A DNA stretch of 7,660 nt from Acetobacteraceae bacterium (lineage in GTDB: Bacteria; Pseudomonadota; Alphaproteobacteria; Acetobacterales; Acetobacteraceae), in the NCBI GenBank assembly GCA_025356735.1, contig JANXRT010000364.1:1-7660 (forward strand), in the 5' to 3' direction. Under the pieces are notes generated by a model that did no database searches, was not told the DNA's origin, and saw nothing but the letters and a program-made list of their open reading frames with translations. A program made the position numbers and the translations under genes. Below are positions 6,537 through 7,660 of this stretch, in pieces. Numbering within the stretch: the first letter of the stretch is position 1; every line of letters begins with the position of its first letter.

Positions 6537-7288
6537 TCGCGCTGGAGGAGCGTATGGCGGTTGCGCTGGCGGCCCTGATCCAGGACCCGGCGGCACCACC
6601 CGCGCGCCACATCGCGGTCGGCGCCGCCAGCCCGATCCCGGCCGCCGCCTGCTGGCTGGTGAGGAAGGCCGGCGCCAACGTGCGGCTGTCGCTGCTGCAC
6701 AAGCGTCGCGGCAACCCGTTCACCGAGGGCACGCGGGAGCTTTTCGACCTCGCCGGCCAAGGCCGCATCGATCTGTTCTTTCTGGGCGGCGGGCAGATCG
6801 ACGGCCAGGCCAACATCAACCTGATCGGCACCGGCGACTGGCCCGGCAGCAAGGTGCGCTTTCCCGGCAGCTTCGGGTCGGCGTTCATGTACATGATGGT
6901 GCCGCGCACGATTCTGTTCCGCGAGGAGCATTCGCCGCGTGTGTTCGTGCCGCGGGTGGATATCGTGTCGGCGCCGGGCATCTCCGCCCCCGGCGTCTAT
7001 CGCCGCGGCACGGCCCAGGCGCTGGTGACCGGCAAGTGCGTGTTCGGCTTCGACCCGGCGAGGGCGCGCTTTCGCCTGGTGTCGGTGCATCCCGGCGAGA
7101 CGGCGGCATCGGTGCGGGCGGCGACCGGCTTCGACTACGACGAACCGGCAACCGTCGAGGACACGCCCGACCCCAGCGCGGAACAGCTGGCGTTGCTTCG
7201 CGGCGCGGTCTGCGATGAGATGCTCGAAACCTACCCCGAGTTCTGCCGCCGCGTCTGGCAACGCGAAGCACAGGAGAGAGTCGCCTGA
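6533..7288 (+). CDS. CoA-transferase family I, beta-type subunit (GctB/IpdB-like)
   Basis: A 251-residue partner of the alpha-type protein just upstream. Family marks are VGAASPIPAAA (29-39), DLFFLGGGQIDGQANIN (80-96, with the GGxQID core), KVRFPGSFGSA (107-117), the VDIVSAPG strand (142-149) and LVSVHPGETAASVRAATGF (182-200). The last of these matches the C-terminal HPG-x-x-x-x-x-V-x-x-x-T-x-F signature of GctB-like proteins. In glutaconate CoA-transferase the catalytic glutamate ends the strand after the first helix. Here that strand reads VRLSLLHKRRG (50-60) and no glutamate is seen there. The start is uncertain: GTG at 6533 gives a GTGA overlap with the previous stop codon and a full first helix (IALEERMAVALAALI), while ATG at 6554 has a better ribosome site and gives 244 residues. 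I prefer GTG on family grounds. The stop codon overlaps the next start by 1 nt. It probably acts on a CoA thioester of the imported compound; the substrate is unknown. Confidence 0.82.
   Translation: MIALEERMAVALAALIQDPAAPPARHIAVGAASPIPAAACWLVRKAGANVRLSLLHKRRGNPFTEGTRELFDLAGQGRIDLFFLGGGQIDGQANINLIGTGDWPGSKVRFPGSFGSAFMYMMVPRTILFREEHSPRVFVPRVDIVSAPGISAPGVYRRGTAQALVTGKCVFGFDPARARFRLVSVHPGETAASVRAATGFDYDEPATVEDTPDPSAEQLALLRGAVCDEMLETYPEFCRRVWQREAQERVA
6544..6550 (+). promoter_or_regulatory. Strong Shine-Dalgarno inside the beta-subunit N-terminus
   Basis: GGAGGAG lies just before the in-frame ATG at 6554, with 5 nt between GGAGG and the ATG. By contrast, no Shine-Dalgarno sequence is seen before the GTG at 6533. 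Either translation of the beta subunit starts at 6554, or the GTG is reached by coupling from the alpha-subunit stop codon. Both could be used. Confidence 0.5.
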
Positions 7289-7660
7289 TGGATGGATCGG
7301 TCAAACCGGGCGACGTTTCCCAAACAGCGGGCAAGGGCCTGGCGCGGTCGCCCGGCGCCCTGGCCGGGCTCAAGGTCATCGACCTGACCCGCGTGCTGGG
7401 CGGACCCTATTGCACCATGATCCTGTCCGACCACGGCGCCGAGGTGATCAAGATCGAGCCGCCGCAGGGCGACGAGGTGCGCGACTGGGGACCGCCGTTC
7501 AGCGAGGGCCCGAACGGCGAGCAGGATGCCAGCTACTTCATCGGCATCAACCGCAACAAGCAGTCGTTGGCGCTCGATCTCGGCCGGCCCGAGGGCAAGG
7601 CCGTGCTGCTGCGCCTGCTCGATGGCGCCGACGTGGTCATCGAGAATTTCAAGCCGGGTT
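7288..7660 (+). CDS. CaiB/BaiF family III CoA-transferase, N-terminal part (cut by window end)
   Basis: The first 124 residues of a family III CoA-transferase, a family that moves CoA from one acyl-CoA to a free carboxylic acid (for example carnitine, formate/oxalate or succinate systems). The start of the fold is clear: LAGLKVIDLTRVLGGPYCTM (25-44), DHGAEVIKIEPPQGDEVRDW (48-67), YFIGINRNKQSLALDL (82-97) and the DVVIENFKPG stretch near the right edge. The catalytic aspartate of the family (Asp169 in formyl-CoA transferase) would lie beyond the window, so activity cannot be judged. The ATG at 7288 overlaps the preceding stop codon (TGATG) and has AGGAGAGAG at 7272-7280. About 25 residues (MDGSVKPGDV onward) precede the usual first strand, a longer lead than most relatives have; no other ATG or GTG in frame lies closer. 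It is almost certainly co-translated with the beta-type subunit. Confidence 0.9.
   Translation, partial: MDGSVKPGDVSQTAGKGLARSPGALAGLKVIDLTRVLGGPYCTMILSDHGAEVIKIEPPQGDEVRDWGPPFSEGPNGEQDASYFIGINRNKQSLALDLGRPEGKAVLLRLLDGADVVIENFKPG

Noticed and set aside
5355..6599. A 414-codon minus-strand open frame across the permease end and the alpha-type subunit
   Set aside because: It crosses two well-supported plus-strand genes, and its Q/R/H-rich composition has no motif, so it is a shadow frame.

Overview
The window is GC-rich, densely coding DNA with all genes on the + strand. Codon usage, the protein families and a GC-rich palindromic intergenic element suggest an alphaproteobacterium, perhaps Rhodospirillales/Acetobacteraceae. 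That placement is inferred from style and memory, not from a marker gene. No rRNA, tRNA, CRISPR array, integrase or transposase is visible.

Layout. (1) Positions 1-348 hold the C-terminal end of a major facilitator (MHS-type) transporter, followed by a strong intrinsic terminator at 371-400. (2) Positions 425-2332 hold a complete propionyl-CoA synthetase-like acyl-CoA synthetase (prpE type). (3) Positions 2333-2539 are non-coding and dominated by a long imperfect inverted repeat (2340-2493). (4) From 2540 to the right edge runs a tightly packed, probably single transcription unit: a secreted solute-binding protein, two CUT1-type ABC permeases, the two subunits of a family I CoA-transferase-like enzyme (GctA/GctB or IpdA/IpdB fold), and the start of a family III (CaiB/BaiF) CoA-transferase that is cut by the window end. 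Gene junctions are 14 nt, a 4-nt GTGA overlap, 24 nt, a possible second GTGA overlap, and a 1-nt TGATG overlap.

How the genes may work together. The importer subunits would bring in a small solute, and the CoA-transferase-like proteins would move CoA onto, or process, a carboxylic acid from it. Importers of this class usually carry sugars or polyols, so direct linkage to CoA-thioester genes is the most interesting feature. The substrate cannot be read from the sequence. No ATPase subunit is present in the window; it may lie downstream of 7660 or elsewhere. The upstream prpE gene also makes acyl-CoA, but it is separated by the repeat element and need not belong to the same unit.

Most of this is recognisable family content. 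The points worth a second look are the operon logic, the apparent lack of the classical catalytic glutamate in the CoA-transferase-like pair, and the inverted repeat.
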